Of a DNA stretch of 64,000 nucleotides, positions 1 through 7,396 are shown piece by piece. Made by a program: the position numbers and the translations under genes. How positions within the stretch are numbered: the first letter of the stretch is position 1; each line of letters starts with the position of its first letter. This DNA is from an uncultured Bacteroidia bacterium (GTDB lineage Bacteria; Bacteroidota; Bacteroidia; Bacteroidales; F082), in assembly GCA_902770835.1 (NCBI GenBank), contig CACXUM010000015.1:1-64000 (forward strand), in the 5' to 3' direction. The notes beneath the pieces were generated by a model, which saw only the letters and a list, made by a program, of their open reading frames with translations, did no database searches and was not told where the DNA came from.

Positions 1-1355
1 GTGGAAGTCCGGTAATTGAAAATGGAGAAGACCACGTATGTCAGCACCTCGTAATAGGCCTCGTATTTGGTGATGTCGTCCAATTCCTTTGCCCCGAAAT
101 CGAGGTAGGGAATCGAGGCGAAATAGGCTTGCAGGCATTTCAAGGCTTCTTCCAAATTGTGATGCAAAAGATGGGCGTAGAAATCGCCAGCAAAACCGCG
201 CACAGGTAGATTGAGCCCCATCATGCTACTCAAAAAGTTCTCCATGAATCCGACCTTCACCTCTGCATTGGGGAAGTCGAGGGTGTAGCGAGTGGTGTTG
301 AAGTCATAACCCTTGATGGTGAGGTAGCCCGCCTGATAGAGCAAAGGCAGTGCGGAGGTCATTGCCTCGGTGGGCACATCGAACTGAGAGGACGGCACCT
401 GAAGCTTTTCCAACTCCAAGATGTTGGTGTTGAATCGTTTCATCGCCTCGAAGAGGAAGGTGGGAGTTCCACTCCCGAACCAATAGTAGTCCAACTTCTT
501 GGATTTAAACGCATTGACAAGGCTGTAAGGATTGAAGATGTCTTGTGAATCCTCTCCGAAGTGATACCCGTCATATTGTTGCTTGAGCATGTCAATCATT
601 TCCTCCTTGGAGCAATGGTAACGGTCGGCAAGCGTTTGGATGTCGGGGTCGAAGACGGTGAGCATCTCGTCCATGGTGATGCCACAAAGTGCGGTATATT
701 CCGAATCCATTGAGATGTTGGTCAGGTTGTTCAGCGTGGAGAAGATGCTCAGTTGACTGAACTTGGTGATGCCGGTGATGAAGACGAACTGCTCGTTGGC
801 ATCGCAGGCTTTTACCACCTGATAGAACTCCTGCATGATGCGTCGCACCTCGGTCAGTTGTTCCGGCTTGTGGAGATAATCGAGCAAAGGGGCGTCATAC
901 TCGTCGAGGATGACGACGGTTTTCAAACCGGTTTTTTTGTGGGCACGGCGAATAAGGCCTGTAAAGCGTTTGCCGGGCGAGTCTTCATTTTTCCCTGAAC
1001 CGTATAGTTCCTCAAAGGAATCCAATTGTCTATGCAGTTCGGTGATGATGCCCTGTGTATCCATCTGATTCTTGCATAGACTGATGTCGAAATGCAAGAC
1101 AGGATACTGCTTCCAGTCCTTTTCCAACTCGGCGATGGCCAAGCCTTCAAACAAGTCCTTCCGTCCCTCGAAATAATACGCCAATGTGCTGCAGAGCAGG
1201 CTCTTCCCGAACCTTCGCGGGCGGCTTAGGAAGACGAATCGTGATTCCTTTGTCAGTTTGTAGATAAGGTCGGTCTTGTCCACATAGATGCGTCCGTCTT
1301 GTCTGACATTCTCAAAATCGGCGATGCCAGCGGTGTAGAGTCTCATGGGTAGCAT
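1..1355 (-). CDS. AAA-ATPase-like / PD-(D/E)XK nuclease-type protein, truncated by window edge
   Basis: The gene runs off the left edge, so only the N-terminal ~451 residues are visible. It starts MLPMRLYTAG; a second in-frame ATG lies three codons later. A Walker A-like RPRRFGKS follows near residue 45, and a Walker B-like VVILDEYDAPLLD comes later. These fit the AAA-ATPase_like family that usually carries a C-terminal PD-(D/E)XK nuclease-like domain (outside the window here). A full-length paralogue at 21799-23382 is nearly the same throughout and shares the promoter region. Such proteins are multi-copy in Bacteroidales genomes. Their biological role is not established, and I do not assign one. 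Family call is secure; function is unknown. Confidence 0.85.
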   Translation of the reverse strand, partial: MLPMRLYTAGIADFENVRQDGRIYVDKTDLIYKLTKESRFVFLSRPRRFGKSLLCSTLAYYFEGRKDLFEGLAIAELEKDWKQYPVLHFDISLCKNQMDTQGIITELHRQLDSFEELYGSGKNEDSPGKRFTGLIRRAHKKTGLKTVVILDEYDAPLLDYLHKPEQLTEVRRIMQEFYQVVKACDANEQFVFITGITKFSQLSIFSTLNNLTNISMDSEYTALCGITMDEMLTVFDPDIQTLADRYHCSKEEMIDMLKQQYDGYHFGEDSQDIFNPYSLVNAFKSKKLDYYWFGSGTPTFLFEAMKRFNTNILELEKLQVPSSQFDVPTEAMTSALPLLYQAGYLTIKGYDFNTTRYTLDFPNAEVKVGFMENFLSSMMGLNLPVRGFAGDFYAHLLHHNLEEALKCLQAYFASIPYLDFGAKELDDITKYEAYYEVLTYVVFSIFNYRTS

Positions 1356-1378
1356 GGTGATTCATTTGTTTTCGCCTG

Positions 1379-1386
1379 CAAAATTA
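1379..1386 (-). promoter_or_regulatory. -7 promoter element (TAATTTTG) of the truncated ATPase gene
   Basis: Read on the minus strand this is TAATTTTG, about 23 bases before the start codon. The same box and about 40 bp of surrounding sequence recur before the paralogue at 21799, so the promoter was copied together with the gene. Confidence 0.6.
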
Positions 1387-1471
1387 CCATTTTTCCCGTC
1401 GCGATGCAAGGAGTGCAGCAATTTTAATCCAAGTATGGAAATGAAGATGAAAGCAAAAAAAACGAAAAAAC

Positions 1472-1504
1472 AACACTCATGGAGTGTTTTTTTTGCTATC
1501 TTTG
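1472..1504 (+). promoter_or_regulatory. Promoter and probable operator of the toxin-antitoxin pair
   Basis: A -7 element TATCTTTG lies at 1497-1504. Just upstream, at 1472-1488, is a perfect 7-bp inverted repeat (AACACTC / GAGTGTT with a 3-nt spacer), placed where the -33 region would be. A palindrome in this position is what is expected if the antitoxin or the toxin-antitoxin complex represses its own promoter. The operator role is inferred from position. Confidence 0.55.
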
Positions 1505-1528
1505 CGCATCAAATCAAAGTATTTTGAC

Positions 1529-1735
1529 ATGGAAACACTGACATTAAGATTCGACCCAAAGAGTGCTTTTGCCACCGCCCTTGCCGCACTTTTGGAAGGC
1601 GCGGAAGGAGTGAGTGTGCTTGAGAAGCGTGTCGCCGAAACCGAAAGTCCATACGACCCTGATTTTGTGGCCAAGATACAGCGCAGCCGCAAGAGCACGG
1701 GAAAGAAAATAGCTCTCGAAGACCTATGGAAATAA
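1529..1735 (+). CDS. Putative antitoxin of a YoeB-type toxin-antitoxin pair
   Basis: A 68-residue protein starting METLTLRFDP. The start at 1529 is preferred over an in-frame start at 1484 because the latter would lie upstream of the -7 element. The gene overlaps the YoeB-like toxin by 10 bp, as is usual for translationally coupled antitoxin-toxin pairs. The N-terminal half resembles a short strand-helix DNA-binding segment, and the C-terminal half is charged (RSRKSTGKKIALEDLWK), as in the toxin-wrapping tails of Phd/RelB-type antitoxins. I do not recognise the exact antitoxin family. The call rests mainly on operon context and size. Confidence 0.7.
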   Translation: METLTLRFDPKSAFATALAALLEGAEGVSVLEKRVAETESPYDPDFVAKIQRSRKSTGKKIALEDLWK

Positions 1736-1989
1736 TATACAAGTCAGAGGCATTAGCCGACATCGAGTATTGGAAAAGGTCGGGGAATGTTGCTGTGCAA
1801 CGCAAAATCACAAAACTTATCGCCGATATTACAGAGCATCCCACAACTGGACTGGGTAAACCTGAACTTCTGAAGCGAGACCTTACCGGTTGTTGGAGTC
1901 GTCGTATTACAGACGAACACCGCATCGTCTATGAGATAGACTACATTAATGGTGTGGTTAGCATCCTTTCATTGAGAGGTCATTATTGA
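1726..1989 (+). CDS. yoeB: YoeB-family toxin (ribosome-dependent mRNA interferase)
   Basis: An 87-residue protein of the Txe/YoeB family, close to the usual 84-85 residues. The conserved block GKPELLKRDLTGCWSRRITD, then EHRIVYE and the C-terminal HY, match the family. E47, R66 and H86 correspond to the catalytic Glu46, Arg65 and His83 of E. coli YoeB. YoeB cleaves mRNA in the ribosomal A site and is neutralised by its partner antitoxin. No catalytic residue is missing, so the toxin is probably active. It overlaps the antitoxin by 10 bp and is followed by a terminator. Confidence 0.92.
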   Translation: MEIIYKSEALADIEYWKRSGNVAVQRKITKLIADITEHPTTGLGKPELLKRDLTGCWSRRITDEHRIVYEIDYINGVVSILSLRGHY

Positions 1990-2020
1990 TTTTGATTCCC
2001 GCCCCACCCACCAAAAACAA

Positions 2021-2050
2021 AAAAGCCACCCTTGCGAGTGGCTTCTTTGT
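2021..2050. terminator. Rho-independent terminator after the toxin-antitoxin pair
   Basis: A short hairpin (GCCAC at 2025-2029 paired with GTGGC at 2038-2042) is flanked by an A-run on the left and a T-rich stretch on the right. It lies between convergent genes and may work in both directions. Confidence 0.6.
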
Positions 2051-2085
2051 TTGTGGTGATTAAATCCACTTGAAATGCCAAATAA

Positions 2086-2934
2086 TTAATTCAATTGCAT
2101 CTGGGGCATTTCTCTATAAGTCTTGGCTAAAATGACGTTTACGGGATTAATCGTCTCGTAGGTAACAACAGGTTGAGGATTATCGCCATTGAAGACCTCA
2201 ACAGTGAATCCTCCAGCCAGAACTCCTGCAGGAAGGACAAATGTAAGATCGGTGGTTGCAAATTGATTCACTTCTTGCGGCTCAGCCCATGTGGCAGTAA
2301 TGACATTACCAGTGCCATTAAACTCTTTGAATGTACCATCAAGGTTGTACACCATGTAGCCCGACAAAGCTTCCTCAGTCTTGGAAGTAAGAACAACCCT
2401 GTCAATGGTCACAGTGGTGCCCTCTCTGACAGAGAACGGAATATACAAGAAACCGGCATTGCTGTCAAATTGGAAATTAGTACCAGTGTTGATGCCTACC
2501 ATGGGATAGAGTTGGTTGGCAAAATTAAATCCGCCCACAATGTTCTGCTCAGCAGGAATTTCCATTTTCACTACTGTATCGCCCTTGGTGTAAACAGCAT
2601 TAGGATAGAAAGCCACATAAGGAGCAGTCTCAAGGTTGGCAAGGAAATCGCATGCTTCAGAACCCTCAACATGGAACTCAGCAGTTGCGCCATTGTTGGT
2701 GGTAAGGGTGAAAGGCATGGAATCGCCATTTTCATCAACAACTTTGATGGCATCGCCATCATTCCATTCCAGCCAATAACTACCGAGTGCGCCATTGACA
2801 TGGGTTCTCGAAGCATCATTGATGGTAGGCATGGAGGCCTTGAAAGTCACGCTATTGGTTTCGTTCTTCTTGCATGCAGTAAAGGCAAGAGCGACAAGGG
2901 CGCAAAGCCCCAACATTCTAACTACTTTTTTCAT
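2086..2934 (-). CDS. Exported lipoprotein, fimbrillin-like
   Basis: A 282-residue protein with a lipoprotein signal peptide (MKKVVRMLGLCALVALAFTAC, lipobox AFTAC, Cys21). The mature N-terminus contains a segment with SRTHV and WNDGDAIKVVDENG. That pattern of an early 'SRT' and 'W..GD.I.V' strand is common in the first beta-sandwich domain of fimbrillin-like and Mfa-like Bacteroidales lipoproteins. The rest is predicted beta-rich with no enzyme motif. It is probably anchored in the outer membrane and exposed at the surface. It follows a 50-residue peptide gene after 26 bp on the same strand and is probably co-transcribed with it from the promoter at 3228. The family assignment is by pattern only. 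Confidence 0.6.
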   Translation of the reverse strand: MKKVVRMLGLCALVALAFTACKKNETNSVTFKASMPTINDASRTHVNGALGSYWLEWNDGDAIKVVDENGDSMPFTLTTNNGATAEFHVEGSEACDFLANLETAPYVAFYPNAVYTKGDTVVKMEIPAEQNIVGGFNFANQLYPMVGINTGTNFQFDSNAGFLYIPFSVREGTTVTIDRVVLTSKTEEALSGYMVYNLDGTFKEFNGTGNVITATWAEPQEVNQFATTDLTFVLPAGVLAGGFTVEVFNGDNPQPVVTYETINPVNVILAKTYREMPQMQLN

Positions 2935-2960
2935 TTTTTTCTAATTTTTTAAGTTAAACA

Positions 2961-3113
2961 TTACGGCATTACCCATGCGCCTTGTGCACGGTCAAATTCC
3001 ATTACGGTTCCGTTGAAATCCGTTTGAGGTGTCGAAGCGCAAAGCACGCCCTGCGTTTCCATTTCGATGAGTTCCACTTTGGGAGCCTCATACATTTGTT
3101 TGTTTTGTTTCAT
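2961..3113 (-). CDS. Small (50-residue) Bacteroidales peptide with a Cys-Ala-Ser motif
   Basis: A short gene encoding a peptide that begins MKQNKQMYEAPKVELIEM, continues with ETQGVLCAS, and ends GAWVMP. It has no signal peptide. Short proteins of this design (a YxxPxxE start, an acidic stretch, then 'GVLCAS' and a Gly/Asp/Trp-rich tail) recur beside surface-protein genes in Bacteroidales. Their function is unknown to me. The gene lies between a good -7 box (3228-3235, minus strand) and the lipoprotein gene at 2934, so the two form a likely operon. Codon usage and the sensible start with a purine-rich leader support a real gene. Confidence 0.6.
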   Translation of the reverse strand: MKQNKQMYEAPKVELIEMETQGVLCASTPQTDFNGTVMEFDRAQGAWVMP

Positions 3114-3227
3114 TTTGTTGTTGTTTTAATTATTAATAATTAAGTGAATTGATGTGTGTTTTTCTTTTCTTGTTGGTTTTCTGCATTTTACCCAACCCAA
3201 GGTCGGATTCCATGCACTTTTACGCTG

Positions 3228-3235
3228 CAAAGATA
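3228..3235 (-). promoter_or_regulatory. -7 promoter element (TATCTTTG) of the small peptide-lipoprotein operon
   Basis: Read on the minus strand this is TATCTTTG, giving an untranslated leader of roughly 110 nt before the peptide start at 3113. That leader is AT-rich and holds no other gene I can see. Confidence 0.6.
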
Positions 3236-3275
3236 AGATTAATTTCGTTCATGGCGCAAAAAAAGTGTATTTTTT

Positions 3276-3635
3276 TCATTTTTTTTCGTTTCCTTGTTTC
3301 TCCGCCAAGGCTTTGTCCAAATCCATGAGGAAACTGCGGGTTTTGTCGAGGGTTTCGAGGAGGATGATGCGCTCTTCGTAGTCGCTGAAGCGTTCCTTGA
3401 GGGCTTGCTTGGCGCCGGCGAGGGTGTAGCCTTTCACCTTGAGCAACTGGTAGATGACATGCACATAGCGCACGTCGCGCTCGGTGAAGAGGCGGTTGCC
3501 CTTCTTGCTTTTGCGCGGGCGCAGCACGTCGAACTCCTTCTCCCAATAGCGAATCATCGAAGTGCTTACGCCAAACATGGCCGCCACCTCGCCTATCGAG
3601 TAGTAGTATTTTCCTGTGGTCTTGTTTTCGGGCAT
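3276..3635 (-). CDS. MerR-family transcriptional regulator
   Basis: A 119-residue protein with an N-terminal MerR winged helix-turn-helix: YYYSIGEVAAMFGVSTSMIR, then YWEKEF and an RLFTERDVRYV-type wing. A coiled-coil helix follows and ends KALAEKQGNEKK. It lacks a long effector domain and metal-binding cysteines, so it belongs to the short MerR-like group with no recognisable ligand. It lies 22 bp downstream of the M23 peptidase gene on the same strand. This peptidase-MerR pairing next to alaS suggests one transcript. What it regulates cannot be told from this sequence. Confidence 0.9.
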   Translation of the reverse strand: MPENKTTGKYYYSIGEVAAMFGVSTSMIRYWEKEFDVLRPRKSKKGNRLFTERDVRYVHVIYQLLKVKGYTLAGAKQALKERFSDYEERIILLETLDKTRSFLMDLDKALAEKQGNEKK

Positions 3636-3657
3636 ACCTATTAATATTAATGCGTGT

Positions 3658-4632
3658 TCAGTCCATGGTTTGTGTGGGCAAGGTGGAAAGTTCGAGGATG
3701 CGGTTGTACTCGTCGGGCGTGAGGTCGTTGAAGAGGAAGTTGATTGGGTTGACGGGTTGGCCGTTTTTCAGCACCTCGTAGTGCAGGTGTACTCCCGTCG
3801 TTTTGCCCGTTTTGCCGACAAACCCCACCAATTGGCCCCGTTTCACTTTCTGGCCTTTGCGGACGGCATATTTTTGAAGGTGGGCATAGCGCGTCTTGTA
3901 GCCAAAACCGTGGTCGATGGTAACCATGTTGCCGTAGCCCCATTCGTTGCGCTCCACATCACTCACCACACCATCGCCGGAAGCGTAAACCTCGGTGCCC
4001 AAAGGAGCAGTGAAGTCCATGCCGTTGTGGAATTTCGTCACCTTGTAAATCGGGTCGGGACGGTGGCCGAAGTTGGACGAGACATATTTCAACTCGGTCA
4101 TTTTCAGCGGAATGATGGCTGGAATGTGGGCCAGCATGTCCGACTTGTTATGTGCCATTACGAACAGTTCGTCGTAAGAAACCGATTGGTTATACAACTG
4201 ACTGGCAATGACATCCAATTTGCGGGCGGCTTTCACTACTTGGGCAGAGTTGCGATAGCCATATAGGGCTTCATAACGCCCGGCATCAGAGAACCCCGAC
4301 CTGCGCATCGAAGTTGGTATGGGGTCGGCCTCGAGCAACACGCGATAGAGGTTGTTGTCGCGCTGTTCCATGTCGGTCATCAGGATTTCCATGTTGTCTA
4401 AGCGGTCGTTCAGGATTTCGTACTGCAACTTCATGTATTCCAATTCGCGTGCCTGCATCATTTCCTTCGGCGACCTGAAGAAGGTGAACAGCAGAATGGC
4501 GAACACGAAGGCGATGCCCAAAACGGCAAGGAAAATCAACAGCGCACGAAAGAAGCGCCTTGATCTTGAAGTTTCCAACACCTCAAAACTTTGGGTCAAC
4601 TGATTAAATATGTAATGCTTCTGTTTTGCCAT
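3658..4632 (-). CDS. Membrane-anchored M23 family metallopeptidase
   Basis: A 324-residue protein starting MAKQKHYIFN; an upstream in-frame start at 4686 is rejected because it overlaps the promoters shared with alaS. The cytoplasmic N-terminus is followed by one membrane segment (~29-52), then a coiled-coil (~60-95) and a C-terminal M23 (LytM-like) domain. The zinc ligands are present: H202 and D206 in FHNGMDF, H284 in HLHYE, plus catalytic H251 (AHL). All ligands are intact, so it is likely an active peptidoglycan endopeptidase of the periplasm, possibly acting in cell division or wall remodelling. It is divergent from alaS and upstream of the MerR gene. Confidence 0.92.
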   Translation of the reverse strand: MAKQKHYIFNQLTQSFEVLETSRSRRFFRALLIFLAVLGIAFVFAILLFTFFRSPKEMMQARELEYMKLQYEILNDRLDNMEILMTDMEQRDNNLYRVLLEADPIPTSMRRSGFSDAGRYEALYGYRNSAQVVKAARKLDVIASQLYNQSVSYDELFVMAHNKSDMLAHIPAIIPLKMTELKYVSSNFGHRPDPIYKVTKFHNGMDFTAPLGTEVYASGDGVVSDVERNEWGYGNMVTIDHGFGYKTRYAHLQKYAVRKGQKVKRGQLVGFVGKTGKTTGVHLHYEVLKNGQPVNPINFLFNDLTPDEYNRILELSTLPTQTMD

Positions 4633-4683
4633 TAATCGACTTGATTTTGCGTTAAATATCGCTCGAGTCAAATTTCCATTGCG

Positions 4684-4711
4684 CAAAATTACAGCTTTTT
4701 GCGTAACTTTG
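4684..4711. promoter_or_regulatory. Divergent -7 promoter elements (M23 peptidase / alaS)
   Basis: On the minus strand TAATTTTG (4684-4691) faces the M23 peptidase, leaving about 45 nt of leader. On the plus strand TAACTTTG (4704-4711) faces alaS, leaving about 45 nt. The two boxes are only 12 bp apart, so the promoters may interfere with each other. Confidence 0.6.
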
Positions 4712-4761
4712 CACGATTTTTTGAAGCATTTTTTAAAGCAGAATCATCTAATATATTGAAT

Positions 4762-7371
4762 ATGAACGCCTACGAAATCAGAAACAGCTTTTTGGACTTT
4801 TTCCGCTCCAAAGGCCATGAAATAGTGCCCTCGGCACCCATCGTCGTGAAAAACGACCCGACCTTGATGTTCACCAACGCCGGCATGAACCAGTTCAAGG
4901 ACATCTTCCTCGGCAACCAACCCCAAAAATGGAACCGTGCCGCCGACACGCAAAAATGCCTCCGCGTTTCGGGCAAACACAATGACTTGGAGGAAGTTGG
5001 CCACGACACATACCACCACACCATGTTCGAGATGCTCGGCAACTGGAGTTTCGGCGACTATTTCAAGAAAGAAGCCATCGCCTACGCTTGGGAATACCTC
5101 ACCGAAGTGGTGAAAATCGACAAGGACAGGCTTTATGTGACCGTTTTTGGCGGCGACGAAAAAGACGGACAACCCGCTGACATGGAGGCGTTTGGCTATT
5201 GGAAAGAGCACGTCAGCGAAGACCGTATCATCTACGGCAACAAGAAGGACAACTTCTGGGAAATGGGCGAAACCGGCCCTTGCGGTCCCTGCTCCGAAAT
5301 CCACATCGACCTGCGCGACGACGCTGCCCGCAAGCAAATTGCAGGCCGCGACTTGGTGAACAAGGACGACCCGCAAGTGATAGAAATATGGAACCTTGTG
5401 TTCATGCAATACAACCGCATGGCCGACGGCCATTTGGTGGAACTGCCAGCCAAGCACGTCGATACGGGCATGGGCTTCGAGCGCCTTGTGCGCGTGCTGC
5501 AAGGCAAGACCTCCAACTACGACACCGACGTGTTCCAGCCTCTGATTCAAGAGATTGCGAAGATGTCGGGCATCGCCTACGGCAAGGCCGAAAAGACTGA
5601 CGTGGCCATGCGCGTCATCGCCGACCACTGCCGCGCCGTGAGCTTCGCCATCGCCGATGGACAACTGCCGTCGAACAACGGGGCGGGTTATGTCATCCGC
5701 CGCGTGTTGCGTCGCGCCGTGCGCTATGGCTTCACTTTCTTGGGCTTCGAAGAGCCGTTTGTGTGCAAATTGTTGCCTGTTTTGGTGCAGCAGATGGAGC
5801 ATAACTTCCCCGAGATCAAGGCACAACAGGAGTTGGTCGGCAAGGTCATCCGCGAGGAGGAAGCCGCATTCCTGCGCACCTTGGCGCAAGGCATCAAGCG
5901 CTTCGAGAGTTATGTGGAACAGCATCAGAATCAGGACATTGACGGCAACTTTGCCTTCGAGCTGTTCGACACTTTCGGCTTCCCCATCGACCTTACCCAA
6001 CTGATGGCCGCCGAAAAGGGCATCAACGTGGATATGGACGGCTTCAAAGCCAACCTCGAAGAGCAGAAAAACCGCTCGCGCAAAGCCGCCGAAAAAGCCA
6101 ACGGCGACTGGGTGGTGGTGAACGAAAGCGAACAACCCACCGAGTTTGTCGGCTATACCGACCTCACCTGCGAGAGCCACATCTTGCGCTTCCGCGAAGT
6201 GGTCGCCAAGAAGCAGAAACACTTCGAGATCGTGTTGGACAAGACCCCGTTCTACGCCGAAATGGGCGGTGAGGTGGGCGACACCGGCACCTTGACTTCC
6301 GAAAACGAGACCATTCGTATTATTAATACGGTGAAGGAGAACAACCTCGTCATCCACATCACCGACCAACTGCCACAAAGCCCCGAGGCGACTTTCACCG
6401 CTGCCATCGACGCGGCACGCCGTCAGCGCATCGCCAACAACCACAGCGCAACACATTTGATGCACGCCGCATTGAGGCAGGTTTTGGGCAGCCACGTCGA
6501 GCAAAAAGGCTCTTTGGTAGATGATCAACGCCTGCGCTTCGACTTCAGCCACTTCGCCAAGATGACCGATGAGGAAATCCGACAAGTGGAAAAGATCGTG
6601 AACCAGAAAATCCGCGAGAACATCCCCAACGTGACCTACGCCGAACTCCCGATTGAGGAGGCCAAGGCCATGGGTGCGACGGCTTTGTTTGGCGAAAAAT
6701 ACGGCGACACGGTGCGCGTGGTGGTGTTCGACAAGGACTACTCGATGGAGCTTTGCGGTGGCTGCCACACCTCAGCCACGGGCAACATCGGGATGTTCAA
6801 AATTGTGAGCGAAGGTGCCATTGCAGCAGGCATCCGCCGTATCGAGGCCATCACGGGCGAGGCTGTGGAACAATACCTTGACGAGCAACTCGACCTCATC
6901 GGCAGGCTCAAGGAAATCGTAAAGTCGCCCGACTTGGTGAAAGGCGTGACTTCGCTCAGCGAACAAAACTTCGCCTTGAAGAAGGAAGTGGAACACCTCA
7001 TGCAAGAGCAAGCCCGCACGATGGCCGAGAAACTGTTGGCCAACGCCACCGAGAAAGACGGCTGCAAGCTCATCACCGACACGCTTTGCTGTCCCGGCGA
7101 CCAGCTGCGCAACATTGCCACGATGCTCAAGCAGATGAACGAGAACGCGATTGCCATCCTCGGCTCCGTCACGGAAGGCAAGCCCGCGCTCTGTCTCCTC
7201 TTGCCCGAAGCCTTCGCCAACGAGAAAGACCTCGACGCCACCAAGCTCATCCGCGAGGTGGCCAAGGAAATCCAAGGCGGCGGCGGCGGACAGAAAACGC
7301 TCTGCGTGGCCGGCGGGCGCAATGCCGATGGATTGCAGAAGGCGATGGAGATGCTGCGGGAGAGGATATAA
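4762..7371 (+). CDS. alaS: Alanyl-tRNA synthetase
   Basis: An 869-residue enzyme that charges tRNA-Ala, close to the usual 870-880 residues. The start MNAYEIRNSFLDFF at 4762 is chosen over an upstream ATG at 4699, which overlaps the promoter. The class II catalytic core is present (GMNQFKD, then YHHTMFEMLGNWSFGDYF). The editing domain has its zinc-binding histidines H561 and H565 (NNHSATH) and C665 and H669 (CGGCH). The protein ends with a C-Ala/DHHA1 domain (glycine-rich IQGGGGGQ). No defect is seen. Transcription is from the plus-strand -7 box at 4704. Confidence 0.98.
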   Translation: MNAYEIRNSFLDFFRSKGHEIVPSAPIVVKNDPTLMFTNAGMNQFKDIFLGNQPQKWNRAADTQKCLRVSGKHNDLEEVGHDTYHHTMFEMLGNWSFGDYFKKEAIAYAWEYLTEVVKIDKDRLYVTVFGGDEKDGQPADMEAFGYWKEHVSEDRIIYGNKKDNFWEMGETGPCGPCSEIHIDLRDDAARKQIAGRDLVNKDDPQVIEIWNLVFMQYNRMADGHLVELPAKHVDTGMGFERLVRVLQGKTSNYDTDVFQPLIQEIAKMSGIAYGKAEKTDVAMRVIADHCRAVSFAIADGQLPSNNGAGYVIRRVLRRAVRYGFTFLGFEEPFVCKLLPVLVQQMEHNFPEIKAQQELVGKVIREEEAAFLRTLAQGIKRFESYVEQHQNQDIDGNFAFELFDTFGFPIDLTQLMAAEKGINVDMDGFKANLEEQKNRSRKAAEKANGDWVVVNESEQPTEFVGYTDLTCESHILRFREVVAKKQKHFEIVLDKTPFYAEMGGEVGDTGTLTSENETIRIINTVKENNLVIHITDQLPQSPEATFTAAIDAARRQRIANNHSATHLMHAALRQVLGSHVEQKGSLVDDQRLRFDFSHFAKMTDEEIRQVEKIVNQKIRENIPNVTYAELPIEEAKAMGATALFGEKYGDTVRVVVFDKDYSMELCGGCHTSATGNIGMFKIVSEGAIAAGIRRIEAITGEAVEQYLDEQLDLIGRLKEIVKSPDLVKGVTSLSEQNFALKKEVEHLMQEQARTMAEKLLANATEKDGCKLITDTLCCPGDQLRNIATMLKQMNENAIAILGSVTEGKPALCLLLPEAFANEKDLDATKLIREVAKEIQGGGGGQKTLCVAGGRNADGLQKAMEMLRERI

Positions 7372-7396
7372 CGCAAAAACAAAACGTTTTATTAAC

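Noticed and set aside
4744-6768. A 674-codon open frame antisense to alaS
   Set aside because: It is the opposite-strand shadow of the conserved alaS gene, with a low-complexity His/Val-rich translation and no promoter.
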